In this document: piece after piece, positions 9,201-17,372 of the stretch | Layout: the number at the start of each line of letters is the position of its first letter | Numbering within the stretch: the stretch's first letter is position 1 | Assembly (NCBI RefSeq): GCF_014203855.1 | Contig: NZ_JACHJV010000001.1 | Span: 6,758,001-6,822,000 of the forward strand | Source of the DNA: Kitasatospora kifunensis | GTDB taxonomy: Bacteria; Actinomycetota; Actinomycetes; Streptomycetales; Streptomycetaceae | Direction of reading: 5' to 3' | Length of the DNA: 64,000 nt | Translations under genes and position numbers: made by a program | Notes under the pieces: generated by a model | Told to the model about the DNA's origin: nothing | Database searches by the model: none | The model's input: the letters and a program-made list of their open reading frames with translations, nothing else

Positions 9201-12200
9201 GCGGACCATCACCGAGGCGTACCAGAGCAAGATCAACACCGACGACATGACCAGGATGTTCGGCGAGGAGACGCCGATCAACTGGTCCGACGGTTCCCGG
9301 AAGCTGCACGACACCGACAACGACAACTACGCCTCGCGCGACGAGCTGGAGTACTTCGCGCAGGTCAGCAACGCCTACCTCGGCACCAACCACGGCACGG
9401 ACCTCTACACCGGCGAGGCGCGCAACAACGGCCCCGAGTGGGTGAAGGAGAACGAGCCGGAGCTGCTCCCGCTGATGGAGCGGCTGTACGGCAAGGACCC
9501 GCAGGCGATCCACCCGGAGCCCGCCAACCCGATCAACGCGGTGCAGGAGGACCACGACCTGCACGAGGCCGTCCGCACCATGCTGGGCGACGGGACCCCT
9601 TCCCCGCCGCCGGGGCACGCACCCCCCGCCGTACCGGGCCAGCACGTGCCCCCGCAGCACCAACCCCCCGCCGTACCGGGCCAGCACGTGCCCCCCGCCG
9701 CGCCCACGCAGCACCACGAGCCGGCGACCACCGTGCTGGAGCAGCACGAACCCACCCCTGTCCAGGAGCAGCACGAACCCCCGACCACCGGCCAGGAGCA
9801 CCACCAGCCGGCGGCCACCGGTGAGGACCACCAGCCGCCCGCAGCCACCGTGCCCCTGCAGCACGAGCCCCCGGTCGCGCCGCCGCCCCCGGCGGCGCCC
9901 AAGCAGCACGAGCCCCCGGCGACCGCCGGCTCCTCGGCGCGCCACAACCCGCCGCCGGCACCGCCGGTGAGGCGCGAGGACTCCGATGCGTCCATGGGCA
10001 GCGGGTCCGACCGCGAGAGCGATTCCGATGCCTCCATGGGTCGTGGGTCCGACGTGTCCATGGGCCGGGACTCCGACGCTTCCATGGGCCGGGACTCCGA
10101 GAGCGAGCACGAGAGCGACTCCGACGAGTCGATGCGCAGCGGCTCCCAGGACTCCCGGCCCGGCCCGGCCCGCCCGCCGGTCGAGCAGCGCCGCCCGCTG
10201 CCGGTGGGGGTTCGCCTGGACGTACCGGAGAACCGGACCGGCAACCTCACCGGCCACGAGGTGCAGGTGGACAGGATCACCCTGTCCGGCGACCGCCCGA
10301 TGACCCGTTACGGGACCGATCAGCGCTCGCACACGGTGCCCTGGACGCTCACCCGGCGCGCGGTCGGCGGGCTGGCGGGGCGCAGCGCCGACGAGCTGTG
10401 GCACGAGCTGAAGACCGAGGTCAAGGAGTTGCGGCAGTTCAAGCCGCAGGGCACCGGGGCCGCGAAGGACGACGCAGCGAAGGTGGACCTGCGCTGGAGG
10501 GACATCCTCGACCGGCTCGACCGGCTCCCGGACACCCCGCCGCACGACCAGCCGCTGCACGAGTGGCACGAGCAGCTGGGCGACCTGCTCTCCGGCTACG
10601 TCGAGCTGTCGCAGATCACCAGCTTCGCCTCGTTCGCCGACGGCCGTGCCACCGGCCACGGCGAGGCCAAGACGATGAAGGACCTGGACGACGCCGAGGA
10701 CCTGACCTCGAAGGACGCGGCGTCACTCGCCCAGAAGCTGTTCGACCTCAAGAAGAACAAGTCGCTGACGCAGCAGGACATCCCCGCCGCCGAGCGACAG
10801 TTGGCCCGGGGCCTGCTGCGGGCCTTCCCCGAGCTGATGGGCGGCGACCGGGGCAGGGAGATCCTCGAGAAGCTCGGTTTCGGCGACGACAACCCGCCGC
10901 CCGATACCCTCGGCACCCCGCAGCCGCACACGAAGCGGGGCTTCCTCGCCGACGTCACGGTCAAGCCGGACCCGGAGGGCGGGTCCGCGAAGATCGGTCG
11001 CGTCATGATGAGCGACAAGGACCGTCCTCCCACGCAGTTCAAGGGCGGGCAGCTCTCCCACACGGGATCGTGGTCGCTGCTGCGCGGCACGCTGCACTCC
11101 TTCGAGGGGCGCGACGTCGGGGAGTTGGGCAACTGGCTCGGTGACCGGTTCAACGGTATGGAGACCGTCCTGCGCAACAGGCCGCAGGAGAACGGCAAGT
11201 CCTTCGACGACGAGCTGAAGACCATCAAGGAGGCCCAGGAGCAGCTCGGCATCCTGGCCTCCGCACCCGACCACCTCGTGCCCCGCAAGCTGGGTGACCT
11301 TCTGGAGTCCTTCGTGAAGGTCCACCAGAAGATGCCGTTCGCGACCTTCAACGACCAGCTCCAGGGTGGCAAGGCCAGCGGCAGCGGCGAGATCGATCTG
11401 CCGGTGACCAAGGGCGCACAGGACGGGTCCCTGGTCGGACCGAAGGCGCTGGCGAGTCACTTCGACGGGGCGGCACCGTACGGCATGGAGCTGAAGGACC
11501 TGACGCATGCGTACCAGGACTGGAAGGCGCATGCCGAGGTCCTGGGGCCGGTCGACCAGGAGGCGATCAACCGCCTCGCGGACCGCGCGTTCACCCAGAA
11601 GAACCTGGAGGGCCTGTACTCCTCCGTCGACAACAAGACCGCGCTCGGGGCCGGGCAGTACCTGAAGGGCCTGGGGAACTGGGACCGCGGCATGTCACTC
11701 GCCTTCGGGAAGGAGGGCGAGCAGGCGGTGAAGGACGCGTGGGCCAAGCACCGTGACGAGTTCGAGCTGGAGGCCCTCGGCACGTCCAAGGTGGCGCCGG
11801 AGCACGTCGATCAGGTGGGCGAGTGGCTGGACGCGGTCACCAGCGCCGACCGGCCGACGGACCGGCCGAAGGAGTTGGCGGCGCTGACCCAGTACTACCA
11901 AGACCTCGCGAACGCCCCGTCCACCCGGTCACAGGCGAAGGCGGCCGAACTGAACGCCTTCGCGAAGGCGCAGAAGACGTTCGACGAGACCCCCGAGACC
12001 GCCCCGCCGAGCCACGACGAGATCCCGCTCCGACTCGGAACCGCGATGCACGGCACCGCCATCCCGCGCGACGGCGACTGCCTCTACCACGCCGTCAACG
12101 TGGCCCTGACCGGCGCACCGCCCACGCACGAGGCCGCACTCGACCTCCGCAGCCGGGTCACCGACTGGGCGCTGCAGGACGGGAACGTGGCGACGGTCCG

Positions 12201-12576
12201 GAACTACGCGGCCGAGAACGGGGTGAACATGGACAGCGTCATCGAGACGCTGGCGACCGGCGGCAGCTGGGCCGGGGACGCCGGCGACCTCGCGCCCCGG
12301 ATCGTGGCCTCCGCGCTCGGCGTACCGCTCGTCATCCACCGGCCGGGCCAGCAACCGCTGCGCGTGTCGCCATGGGTGCTCGCTCCCGGCCCGGTTCCCG
12401 TACCCGTCGAGCTGCACCTGCAGGGCGACCACTACACGGTCCACGACCCCGACGACCTCCTGGGCCTCATGGGGAAGCGTCAGGAGCCGGAGTACAGCGG
12501 GGACGAGAGCGACATCGGGAGCGAGGACGACAGCGAGGGCGAGATCGTCCAGGCCGCCAAGAAGTTCAAGCCGTGA
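6205..12576 (+). CDS. Giant polymorphic toxin-like protein with HExxH metallopeptidase and C-terminal OTU protease domains
   Basis: A 2123-residue protein. Residues 1 to about 300 are an Ala/Gly-rich helical domain of the WXG/CpnT N-terminal type (LPEPLQWVLMLLAGTRWPEA), consistent with type VII export. Residues about 503-606 are eight 13-residue repeats. Residues about 775-1115 form a domain with HEFAH at 983-987 and a downstream ELEYFAQ (1047-1053), the zinc-ligand pattern of lethal-factor-like metallopeptidases. Gln/His/Pro-rich and Ser/Asp-rich linkers follow. Residues about 1333-1505 and 1578-1735 are two related domains sharing RP-x-T, SHT and W-x-L-x-R features. The C-terminus has DGDC (catalytic Cys 1959) and a GDHY His at 2076, the signature of OTU cysteine proteases, then an acidic tail. 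I chose ATG 6205 because it follows the upstream stop by five bases and starts the conserved helical domain. Targets of the proteases are unknown. Confidence 0.8.
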   Translation: MAVELPEPLQWVLMLLAGTRWPEADEDALREMADRWRKTAKSVEDAAHAADNAVKQALDGQQGAAADSLNTYWAQYTVGKGTADQPGYFPGLVDSCNSMGDMLEEMANSAETAKIQIIASLAILAFDIATAEAEAPETFGVSLAQIPIAIAAGRAAVQALLKAFLKEVVTMAAKQAAQMAAINLMAQGIEVAQGHRKSIDFKEVGQAAEGGAVAGAAGHLIGKGVGEGGAALGLKNVMGTVPGKMATGAAVGVATDATTQAITTGHVDGSTLLGSGLGGAGAAGAHAAAGAFRGHSGPPSPEIPHHDLPTGQTHLDSTGKPVFTKSGNPNTGDDAGAGLDGTGSGSGSGSGSGSTFRGVKDTSSQEDGGGSVPHGLSPFTLERDTGSPTGSGADRGGPTEPVGSTGSVGSTGVRTAGSSRVEPEPEPQPAAPVRLNADRSPTPMDLPAENRLGVHEPEALAPTVETPREEPVITPVERTEEAPGPRVETVAPVTETPREEPAPTPVETTQIRPEAPTPVETTQIRPEAPTPVETTQIRPDAPTPVETTQIRPDAPTPVETTQIRPEAPTPVETTQIRPDAPTPVEATQIRPEAPIPVESTQMRPEALAPMEAPATQSSDVPHPVLSGVHLDDTSMPAPVHSAVAVDPSAVHVPSPSAAPASSHGGGDHEAQQPVMAGAPSVSVPTGAGAGGGGGRVEGSAFAPPTTVPRHDTPDTPPPPPAPGVTARPSTSFGGLRPAPERPAGPRPGSERPTPPPPATGTGSGTGRSGGGGTRRTDTAPKDNRPPVLTSHTKWVAEGHNRDVFRTTDLGHANELVDKLPGMTPADRAKAIGSLDANGRHWLARNPELVDRLRDELPPDEFARTAANFMVNVDPRSEQPVAAREAARDQVARMLQDPHVAAELLKRGAAVTVVPKDVKMTDVPAFQHLGGTKAGGASGGGREWDTVRGSGGLHTAFAEENLLGGHTTVPGAGDYADGYSTSTHEFAHNIHQYGLSPDDRRTITEAYQSKINTDDMTRMFGEETPINWSDGSRKLHDTDNDNYASRDELEYFAQVSNAYLGTNHGTDLYTGEARNNGPEWVKENEPELLPLMERLYGKDPQAIHPEPANPINAVQEDHDLHEAVRTMLGDGTPSPPPGHAPPAVPGQHVPPQHQPPAVPGQHVPPAAPTQHHEPATTVLEQHEPTPVQEQHEPPTTGQEHHQPAATGEDHQPPAATVPLQHEPPVAPPPPAAPKQHEPPATAGSSARHNPPPAPPVRREDSDASMGSGSDRESDSDASMGRGSDVSMGRDSDASMGRDSESEHESDSDESMRSGSQDSRPGPARPPVEQRRPLPVGVRLDVPENRTGNLTGHEVQVDRITLSGDRPMTRYGTDQRSHTVPWTLTRRAVGGLAGRSADELWHELKTEVKELRQFKPQGTGAAKDDAAKVDLRWRDILDRLDRLPDTPPHDQPLHEWHEQLGDLLSGYVELSQITSFASFADGRATGHGEAKTMKDLDDAEDLTSKDAASLAQKLFDLKKNKSLTQQDIPAAERQLARGLLRAFPELMGGDRGREILEKLGFGDDNPPPDTLGTPQPHTKRGFLADVTVKPDPEGGSAKIGRVMMSDKDRPPTQFKGGQLSHTGSWSLLRGTLHSFEGRDVGELGNWLGDRFNGMETVLRNRPQENGKSFDDELKTIKEAQEQLGILASAPDHLVPRKLGDLLESFVKVHQKMPFATFNDQLQGGKASGSGEIDLPVTKGAQDGSLVGPKALASHFDGAAPYGMELKDLTHAYQDWKAHAEVLGPVDQEAINRLADRAFTQKNLEGLYSSVDNKTALGAGQYLKGLGNWDRGMSLAFGKEGEQAVKDAWAKHRDEFELEALGTSKVAPEHVDQVGEWLDAVTSADRPTDRPKELAALTQYYQDLANAPSTRSQAKAAELNAFAKAQKTFDETPETAPPSHDEIPLRLGTAMHGTAIPRDGDCLYHAVNVALTGAPPTHEAALDLRSRVTDWALQDGNVATVRNYAAENGVNMDSVIETLATGGSWAGDAGDLAPRIVASALGVPLVIHRPGQQPLRVSPWVLAPGPVPVPVELHLQGDHYTVHDPDDLLGLMGKRQEPEYSGDESDIGSEDDSEGEIVQAAKKFKP
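7711..8022 (+). repeat. Eight in-frame 39-bp repeats in the toxin linker
   Basis: Eight consecutive 39-base units, each encoding PTPVETTQIRP(E/D)A with small changes in the last two copies (PTPVEATQIRPEA and PIPVESTQMRPEA). Third codon positions vary between copies while the peptide is kept, so the unit appears maintained at protein level, probably as an extended Pro-rich spacer. Confidence 0.9.
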
Positions 12577-13154
12577 CCGGGATGCGACCGCCCAGTTCGC
12601 TGCCCGGAGTGCCGACCCTGGTCGACGGTGACGTCCTGCTCCGCCCGCCCAGCGCCGAGTTGGACGCCGACACCGTGCTGGCCGGCACCCGGGATCCGAT
12701 CGTGCGCGAGTTCCTCCAGGGCGTCATCCCGCACCGGGACCGGTCGGCCGCTGCCGAGTGGCTCGACCGGGTTCCGCCACGGCTGTGGGCCGAGGACCGG
12801 GCCGCCTACTTCGCGGTGGCCCTCGGCGCGGGGCCGGCGGTGGGGTGGGCCGAACTCCTCGACTTCCGGGCCGAGACGGAGAGCGCCGAGGTGATCGTCT
12901 GGCTGCTGCCCGAGGCCCGCAGCCTGCGGACGGCGACCAGGGCCCTGCGCCTGATCTGCCGGTTCGGCTTCGAGCAACTGGCCCTGGCGCGGATCGACGC
13001 CTACGCGGCGGCCGACAACATGCCGAGCCAGGTGATGGGCGCCTGGATCGGCTTCCGCCGGGCGGGCTACCGCCCGGCGCTGTTCCGCAGCTCCAGCAGC
13101 CAGCGGCTGCACGACGCCGTGCACGCCACGCTGGTCCCCGAAGATCTCTGCTGA
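12573..13154 (+). CDS. GNAT-family N-acetyltransferase overlapping the toxin stop codon
   Basis: A 193-residue protein matching the RimJ/RimL-like GNAT fold: an N-terminal VDGDVLLRPPS strand, a central EVIVWLLPEARSLRTATRALRLICRFGF region corresponding to the acetyl-CoA-binding motif, and a C-terminal IDAYAAADNMPSQVMGAWIGFRRAGYR segment. It transfers an acetyl group from acetyl-CoA to an amine, most likely a protein N-terminus or side chain; the substrate is not evident. The GTG start overlaps the TGA of the 2123-residue toxin gene (GTGA), implying translational coupling; an ATG at 12582 is an alternative start. Tight coupling suggests a role tied to the toxin, for example modification or protection, but that is inference. 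Confidence 0.75.
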   Translation: MTGMRPPSSLPGVPTLVDGDVLLRPPSAELDADTVLAGTRDPIVREFLQGVIPHRDRSAAAEWLDRVPPRLWAEDRAAYFAVALGAGPAVGWAELLDFRAETESAEVIVWLLPEARSLRTATRALRLICRFGFEQLALARIDAYAAADNMPSQVMGAWIGFRRAGYRPALFRSSSSQRLHDAVHATLVPEDLC

Positions 13155-13202
13155 CCCCTACTGGCGGCCCCCAGAAGCACGGTTACCAGCAGCGAAGGGC
13201 GC

Positions 13203-13233
13203 TTGACCCTCACGTGGCGTCATGCCACATAGT
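13203..13233 (+). promoter_or_regulatory. MerR-type promoter/operator, probably leaderless
   Basis: A TTGACC -35 element at 13203-13208 and a CATAGT -10-like element at 13228-13233 are separated by 19 bp, the stretched spacing typical of MerR-controlled promoters. The spacer contains a perfect dyad, GTGGC-n5-GCCAC (13214-13228). The -10 lies only seven bases before the ATG at 13241, so the transcript should be leaderless or nearly so. The gene downstream encodes a MerR-type DNA-binding domain, which points to autoregulation. Confidence 0.65.
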
Positions 13234-13240
13234 CGGCGGC

Positions 13241-14356
13241 ATGGAAGAGCACCTGACCGTGGGACGCGTGGCCGAGCTGGCCGGAGTGAGCGTCCGCACG
13301 CTGCATCACTATGACGAGATCAGCCTCGTTCAGCCGTCCGCGCGGACCGCGGCCGGGTACCGGGCCTACTCGGTGGGTGACGTGGAACGGCTGCGGGAGG
13401 TGCTCGCCTATCGGCGGCTGGGCTTCGGACTGCGCGAGATCGCGGATCTGGTTGACGACCCGACCACCGACGCGGTCGCGCACCTGCACCGGCTGCGCGG
13501 CCTGCTGCAGGAACAGCGCGATCGCGCTGCTGCCATGGTGACGGCGATAGACAGGGAACTGGAGGCACGGGCAATGGGGATCAGGACGACGCCTGAGGAG
13601 CAACTGAAGGTGTTCGGGGCGCAGTTGTACGAAGTCATCGGGTCCGACTACCCGACGACGCGGCACACCGAGCCGCGGATCGCCGCGCAGGTCTGGGCCG
13701 CGCTCGGGGACGCGCAGACAGTACTGAACGTCGGGGCCGGCACCGGCTCCTACGAGCCGACCGACCGCGAGGTCACGGCGGTGGAGCCATCGGCGGTCAT
13801 GCGGGCCCAGCGTCCCGCGGGCGCGGCGCCGTGCGTGGCCGCCAACGCGGAACGCCTTCCGTTCGCGGACCAGTCCTTCGACGCCGCGATGGCGTTCAGC
13901 ACCATCCATCACTGGCATGACCCGATCGCCGGGCTGCGCGAGATGCAGCGGGTGGCCCGCCGCGTTGTGGTGTTCACGCACGACTCCAGCGACACCGGCT
14001 GGCTCAACCGGTTCTGGCTCAGCCGCGACTACCTGCCCGAGGTCGGCGGCCTGATAGTCGGCCGGCCCTCGGTCGAGGAGCTGGCCGGCGCGATCGGGGC
14101 CCGCATCGAGCCGGTGCTCATCCCGTGGGACTGCGCCGACGGCTTCTTCGAGGCCTACTGGCGCCGGCCCGAGGCGTACCTGGAGGAACACGTGCGCCGT
14201 GCGGTGTCGGTCTGGACCAGGGTCGGGCCGCAGGCCGAGCAGCGGGCGGTGAGCAGGCTCCGCGACGACCTCTCCTCGGGCCGGTGGGCCGAACGCAACC
14301 GCGAGCTCGTCGCCCTCGACGCGGCAGAACTCGGCCTGCGCCTTCTCGTGGCCTGA
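13241..14356 (+). CDS. MerR-type HTH domain fused to a SAM-dependent methyltransferase
   Basis: A 371-residue protein. Residues 1 to about 75 are a MerR winged-helix domain (LTVGRVAELAGVSVRTLHHYDE), followed by a helical dimerisation segment to about residue 115. From about residue 120 the effector part is a class I methyltransferase, with motif I VLNVGAGTGSYEP and later motifs around AERLPFADQSFDAAM and FSTIHHWHDP. MerR proteins normally carry a small ligand-binding domain, so this is an unusual regulator-enzyme fusion, perhaps sensing or modifying a small molecule. The ATG at 13241 begins the MerR domain and sits just after a MerR-style promoter. A strong hairpin follows at 14397-14427. The methyl acceptor cannot be told from sequence. 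Confidence 0.85.
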   Translation: MEEHLTVGRVAELAGVSVRTLHHYDEISLVQPSARTAAGYRAYSVGDVERLREVLAYRRLGFGLREIADLVDDPTTDAVAHLHRLRGLLQEQRDRAAAMVTAIDRELEARAMGIRTTPEEQLKVFGAQLYEVIGSDYPTTRHTEPRIAAQVWAALGDAQTVLNVGAGTGSYEPTDREVTAVEPSAVMRAQRPAGAAPCVAANAERLPFADQSFDAAMAFSTIHHWHDPIAGLREMQRVARRVVVFTHDSSDTGWLNRFWLSRDYLPEVGGLIVGRPSVEELAGAIGARIEPVLIPWDCADGFFEAYWRRPEAYLEEHVRRAVSVWTRVGPQAEQRAVSRLRDDLSSGRWAERNRELVALDAAELGLRLLVA

Positions 14357-14396
14357 ACCATCGTGCGCGAGAACGCCGCGAGGAGCTGATGCTCGA

Positions 14397-14427
14397 TCAG
14401 GGACGGTCTCCTCGGGGCCGTCCCTGA
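14397..14427 (+). terminator. Perfect 10-bp hairpin after the MerR-methyltransferase gene
   Basis: TCAGGGACGG (14397-14406) pairs perfectly with 14418-14427 around an 11-base loop, 40 bases after the stop codon at 14356. It is a likely rho-independent-like terminator without a T-tract. Confidence 0.75.
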
Positions 14428-14636
14428 CCTGGCAGCGGTCGCGATGTCGGCGCGCATCGCACCGGGAGCACTCGCTATGGGCCATCCTCTATTCCGCGTG
14501 CCGAGTGCCGTGTGCCTCGCCCACCGGCCGAGCCCAGGGCGTCCGGGCCGGAGCATCCGGGTAGGCGTCACAGGCGCGGTCACGGCTCGCACGAACCGCA
14601 CACCGGCCCAGCAGACCCCGAGCGAACGGAACAACT

Positions 14637-15611
14637 GTGAAGCACATCAAACTGCGTGACCTGGACGTCTCCCGGATCGGCCTCGGCGCGATGGGCATGT
14701 CCCACGGCTACACCGGCGCCGGAACCGACGACGCGCAGTCCGTCCGCACCGTCCACCGCGCTCTGGAACTGGGCGTCACCCTCATCGACACCGCCGAGGT
14801 CTACGGCCCCTACGTCAACGAGGAACTCGTCGGCCGCGCCCTGAAGGGCCGCCGGGACCAGGTCGTGCTCGCCACGAAGTTCGGCCTGATCTCCCACACC
14901 GGTCGCGAGGGAGCCCTGGACAGCAGCCCGGCCAACATCCGCGCTGCGGTCGAGGGTTCGCTCAAGCGATTGGGCACCGATCACATCGACCTGTACTACC
15001 AGCACCGCGTCGACCCCGGTACCCCGATCGAGGAGACCGTCGGGGCACTGTCCGACTTGGTCACCGAGGGCAAGATCGGGCACATCGGCCTCTCGGAGGC
15101 CGGACCCGACACCATCCGCCGCGCCCACGCCGTCCACCCGGTCACCGCCGTGCAGTCCGAGTACTCGCTGTTCACCCGCGATCCCGAGGCCCACGTGCTG
15201 CCGGTGCTGCGCGAACTGAACATCGGGTTCGTACCCTTCTCGCCCCTGGGCCGCGGCGTTCTGACCGGCACGATCCGCTCCACCGACCAGTTCGACCCCA
15301 CCGACTTCCGCGCCGACAACCCCCGGTTCGCCGAGGAGAACTTCCAGCACAACCTGCGCCTGGCCGACGAGGTCGCCGCCATCGCCGCCCAGATCGGTGC
15401 CACCCCGGCCCAGGTCGCACTCGCCTGGCTGCTGGCCCAGGGCGACGACATCGCGCCCATCCCCGGCACCCGGCGCGTGGCCCGCGTCGAGGAGAACTCC
15501 GGCGCCGACGCCGTCCACCTCACCGACGAGCAGCTCGCCAAGCTCACCGGGCTTCCCCCAGCTGCCGGAGACACCCACAACGAGGCCGGCATGCGAATGA
15601 TGGAGCGCTGA
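14637..15611 (+). CDS. Aldo/keto reductase family oxidoreductase
   Basis: A 324-residue protein with the full aldo/keto reductase TIM-barrel pattern. DTAEVYG supplies the catalytic Asp and Tyr, LATKFG the Lys, and [11 protein letters not shown] the His. A C-terminal [12 protein letters not shown] segment binds the NADPH phosphate. It would reduce a carbonyl substrate with NADPH in the cytoplasm; the family (YajO/general stress type) is broad and the substrate is unknown. The GTG at 14637 is chosen because it begins the conserved [18 protein letters not shown] strand and is preceded by ACGGA. It stands alone, with about 280 bases upstream holding only the previous gene's terminator. A link to the PKS cluster is not supported. 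Confidence 0.9.
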   Translation: MKHIKLRDLDVSRIGLGAMGMSHGYTGAGTDDAQSVRTVHRALELGVTLIDTAEVYGPYVNEELVGRALKGRRDQVVLATKFGLISHTGREGALDSSPANIRAAVEGSLKRLGTDHIDLYYQHRVDPGTPIEETVGALSDLVTEGKIGHIGLSEAGPDTIRRAHAVHPVTAVQSEYSLFTRDPEAHVLPVLRELNIGFVPFSPLGRGVLTGTIRSTDQFDPTDFRADNPRFAEENFQHNLRLADEVAAIAAQIGATPAQVALAWLLAQGDDIAPIPGTRRVARVEENSGADAVHLTDEQLAKLTGLPPAAGDTHNEAGMRMMER

Positions 15612-15783
15612 CCGCCGCCCCCGTCCCCGACCCCATCCCCGTCCCCGAGCGGCGACTGGACGGCTGAACCTCGCAGGCAGAGCGCCTCGTCCGGCGGCCG
15701 AGTTTTTGCGTCGGCGCGCGTCGTGTGATCGGCTGGTGGTTTCGTCTGCCCGCGTGGGCATGGCCGACAAGGAGAGTGACCCC

Positions 15784-17166
15784 ATGGCGGGCTTCGGCTG
15801 GAAGCTGCACGGCGACGGAAGGAGCCCCGCGCCCGGTGCAGTCGTCAAGCCGGACGAGCGGCTGAGCTGGGGACGCACCATCGGGCTCGGTGCTCAGCAC
15901 GTGGTGGCGATGTTCGGTGCGACCTTCGTGGCACCGGTCCTGATGGGACTCAATCCCAACCTGGCCGTGATGGTCTCGGGTGTCGCGACCATCTTCTTCC
16001 TGCTGGTCACCGGCGGGCGCATCCCCAGCTACCTCGGCAGCAGCCTCTCCTTCGTCGGTGTGGCCGCGGTGATCAAGGCCCAGGGCGGTGACGCCGCGAC
16101 ACTGACGGGCGCCATGCTGGTGGTCGGGGCGGTGCTCGCGGCCTGCGGTGCGGCGGTCAAGGCGGCGGGCGCGCGGGTGATCCACGCGGTGCTGCCGCCG
16201 GTCGTGACCGGCGCCGTGGTGATGCTGATCGGCTTCAACCTGGCACCGGTCACCGCCGGGACGTACTGGCCGCAGGATCAGTGGACGGCGCTGCTCACCA
16301 TGCTGTTCACCGGCCTCGCCCTGGTGGTGCTGCGCGGCTTCTGGTCGCGGATCGCGATCTTCCTCGGCCTGGTCTTCGGGTACGCGATCTCCTGGATCTT
16401 CGACCGGATCCTCGGGAAGATCCACGCCGCCAACGGGGCCGGAGTGGTGACGGACCACTGGCGGCTCGACCTCTCCGGCGTGGGCAAGGCCGAGTGGCTC
16501 GGCCTGCCCAGCCTGCACGCCCCGAGCTTCTCCGCCTCCGCCGTGCTGGTGGCGCTGCCCGTCGTGGTCGCGCTGATCGCCGAGAACGCCGGACACGTCA
16601 AGGCCGTGGGCGAGATGACGGGTGACCCGCTGGACGACCGGATGGGCGTGGCGATCATGGCGGACGGCGCCGCCACCATGATCTCCACCAGCGTCGGCGG
16701 CCCGGCCACCACCACCTACGCCGAGAACATCGGTGTGATGGCCGCGACCCGGGTCTACTCCACCGCCGCGTACTGGTGCGCCGCCGGGTTCGCGATCCTC
16801 TTCGGCCTCTGCCCGAAGTTCGGCGCGGTGATCGCCGCGATCCCGGGCGGCGTGCTCGGTGGGATCACCGTCGTCCTGTACGGCATGATCGGCCTGCTCG
16901 GCGCCCAGATCTGGGTGCACAACCGGGTGGACCTGACCAACCCGCTGCACCTCGTGCCGGTGGCGGCCGGTGTCATCATCGGCATCGGCAACGTGTCCCT
17001 GAAGTTCACCAGCAACTTCTCGCTCAGCGGCATCGCCCTGGGAACCCTGGTCGTCCTGATCGGCTACCACGTGCTGCGCCTGATGGCCCCGGCCCACATG
17101 AAACAGCAGCAGTCCCCGCTGCTGGACGCGGGCACCAGCGGGTACGACAGCGGTCCTTCGGACTGA
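15784..17166 (+). CDS. NCS2-family uracil/xanthine-type permease
   Basis: A 460-residue integral membrane protein with about 14 hydrophobic segments. It carries NCS2 signatures: GAQHVVAMFGATFVAPVL near residue 40, LIAENAGHVKAVGEMTG in the middle, and GGPATTTYAENIGVMAATRVYS. The TYAENIG form resembles uracil permeases (UraA-like) more than the QNxG of xanthine/urate carriers. It would import uracil or a related nucleobase by proton symport. ATG 15784 is chosen because AAGGAGAG lies at 15769-15776, seven bases upstream. A 7-bp hairpin follows the stop codon. It is probably a housekeeping or salvage gene unrelated to its neighbours. Confidence 0.92.
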   Translation: MAGFGWKLHGDGRSPAPGAVVKPDERLSWGRTIGLGAQHVVAMFGATFVAPVLMGLNPNLAVMVSGVATIFFLLVTGGRIPSYLGSSLSFVGVAAVIKAQGGDAATLTGAMLVVGAVLAACGAAVKAAGARVIHAVLPPVVTGAVVMLIGFNLAPVTAGTYWPQDQWTALLTMLFTGLALVVLRGFWSRIAIFLGLVFGYAISWIFDRILGKIHAANGAGVVTDHWRLDLSGVGKAEWLGLPSLHAPSFSASAVLVALPVVVALIAENAGHVKAVGEMTGDPLDDRMGVAIMADGAATMISTSVGGPATTTYAENIGVMAATRVYSTAAYWCAAGFAILFGLCPKFGAVIAAIPGGVLGGITVVLYGMIGLLGAQIWVHNRVDLTNPLHLVPVAAGVIIGIGNVSLKFTSNFSLSGIALGTLVVLIGYHVLRLMAPAHMKQQQSPLLDAGTSGYDSGPSD

Positions 17167-17167
17167 C

Positions 17168-17188
17168 CCGGCTCGCGTCAAGAGCCGG
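17168..17188 (+). terminator. Hairpin after the permease gene
   Basis: CCGGCTC (17168-17174) pairs with GAGCCGG (17182-17188) across a 7-base loop immediately after the permease stop codon. It is a short but well placed candidate terminator. Confidence 0.55.
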
Positions 17189-17372
17189 AGTCCGTGCGTA
17201 CGGAATGCGTCAAGATCGCGGGCGGTGGCAACCCGGTGGGCCGGCACGACCGTCAATCTTGCATGGAGATCACTGAATTCAGCGTCAGGGAACTCCGGCA
17301 GCACGTCCTGCCGGTCCTGGGGGCGGACCGTTCGCGTTCGTGTCCGACCGGCTATCACATGGGGGAACGGTC

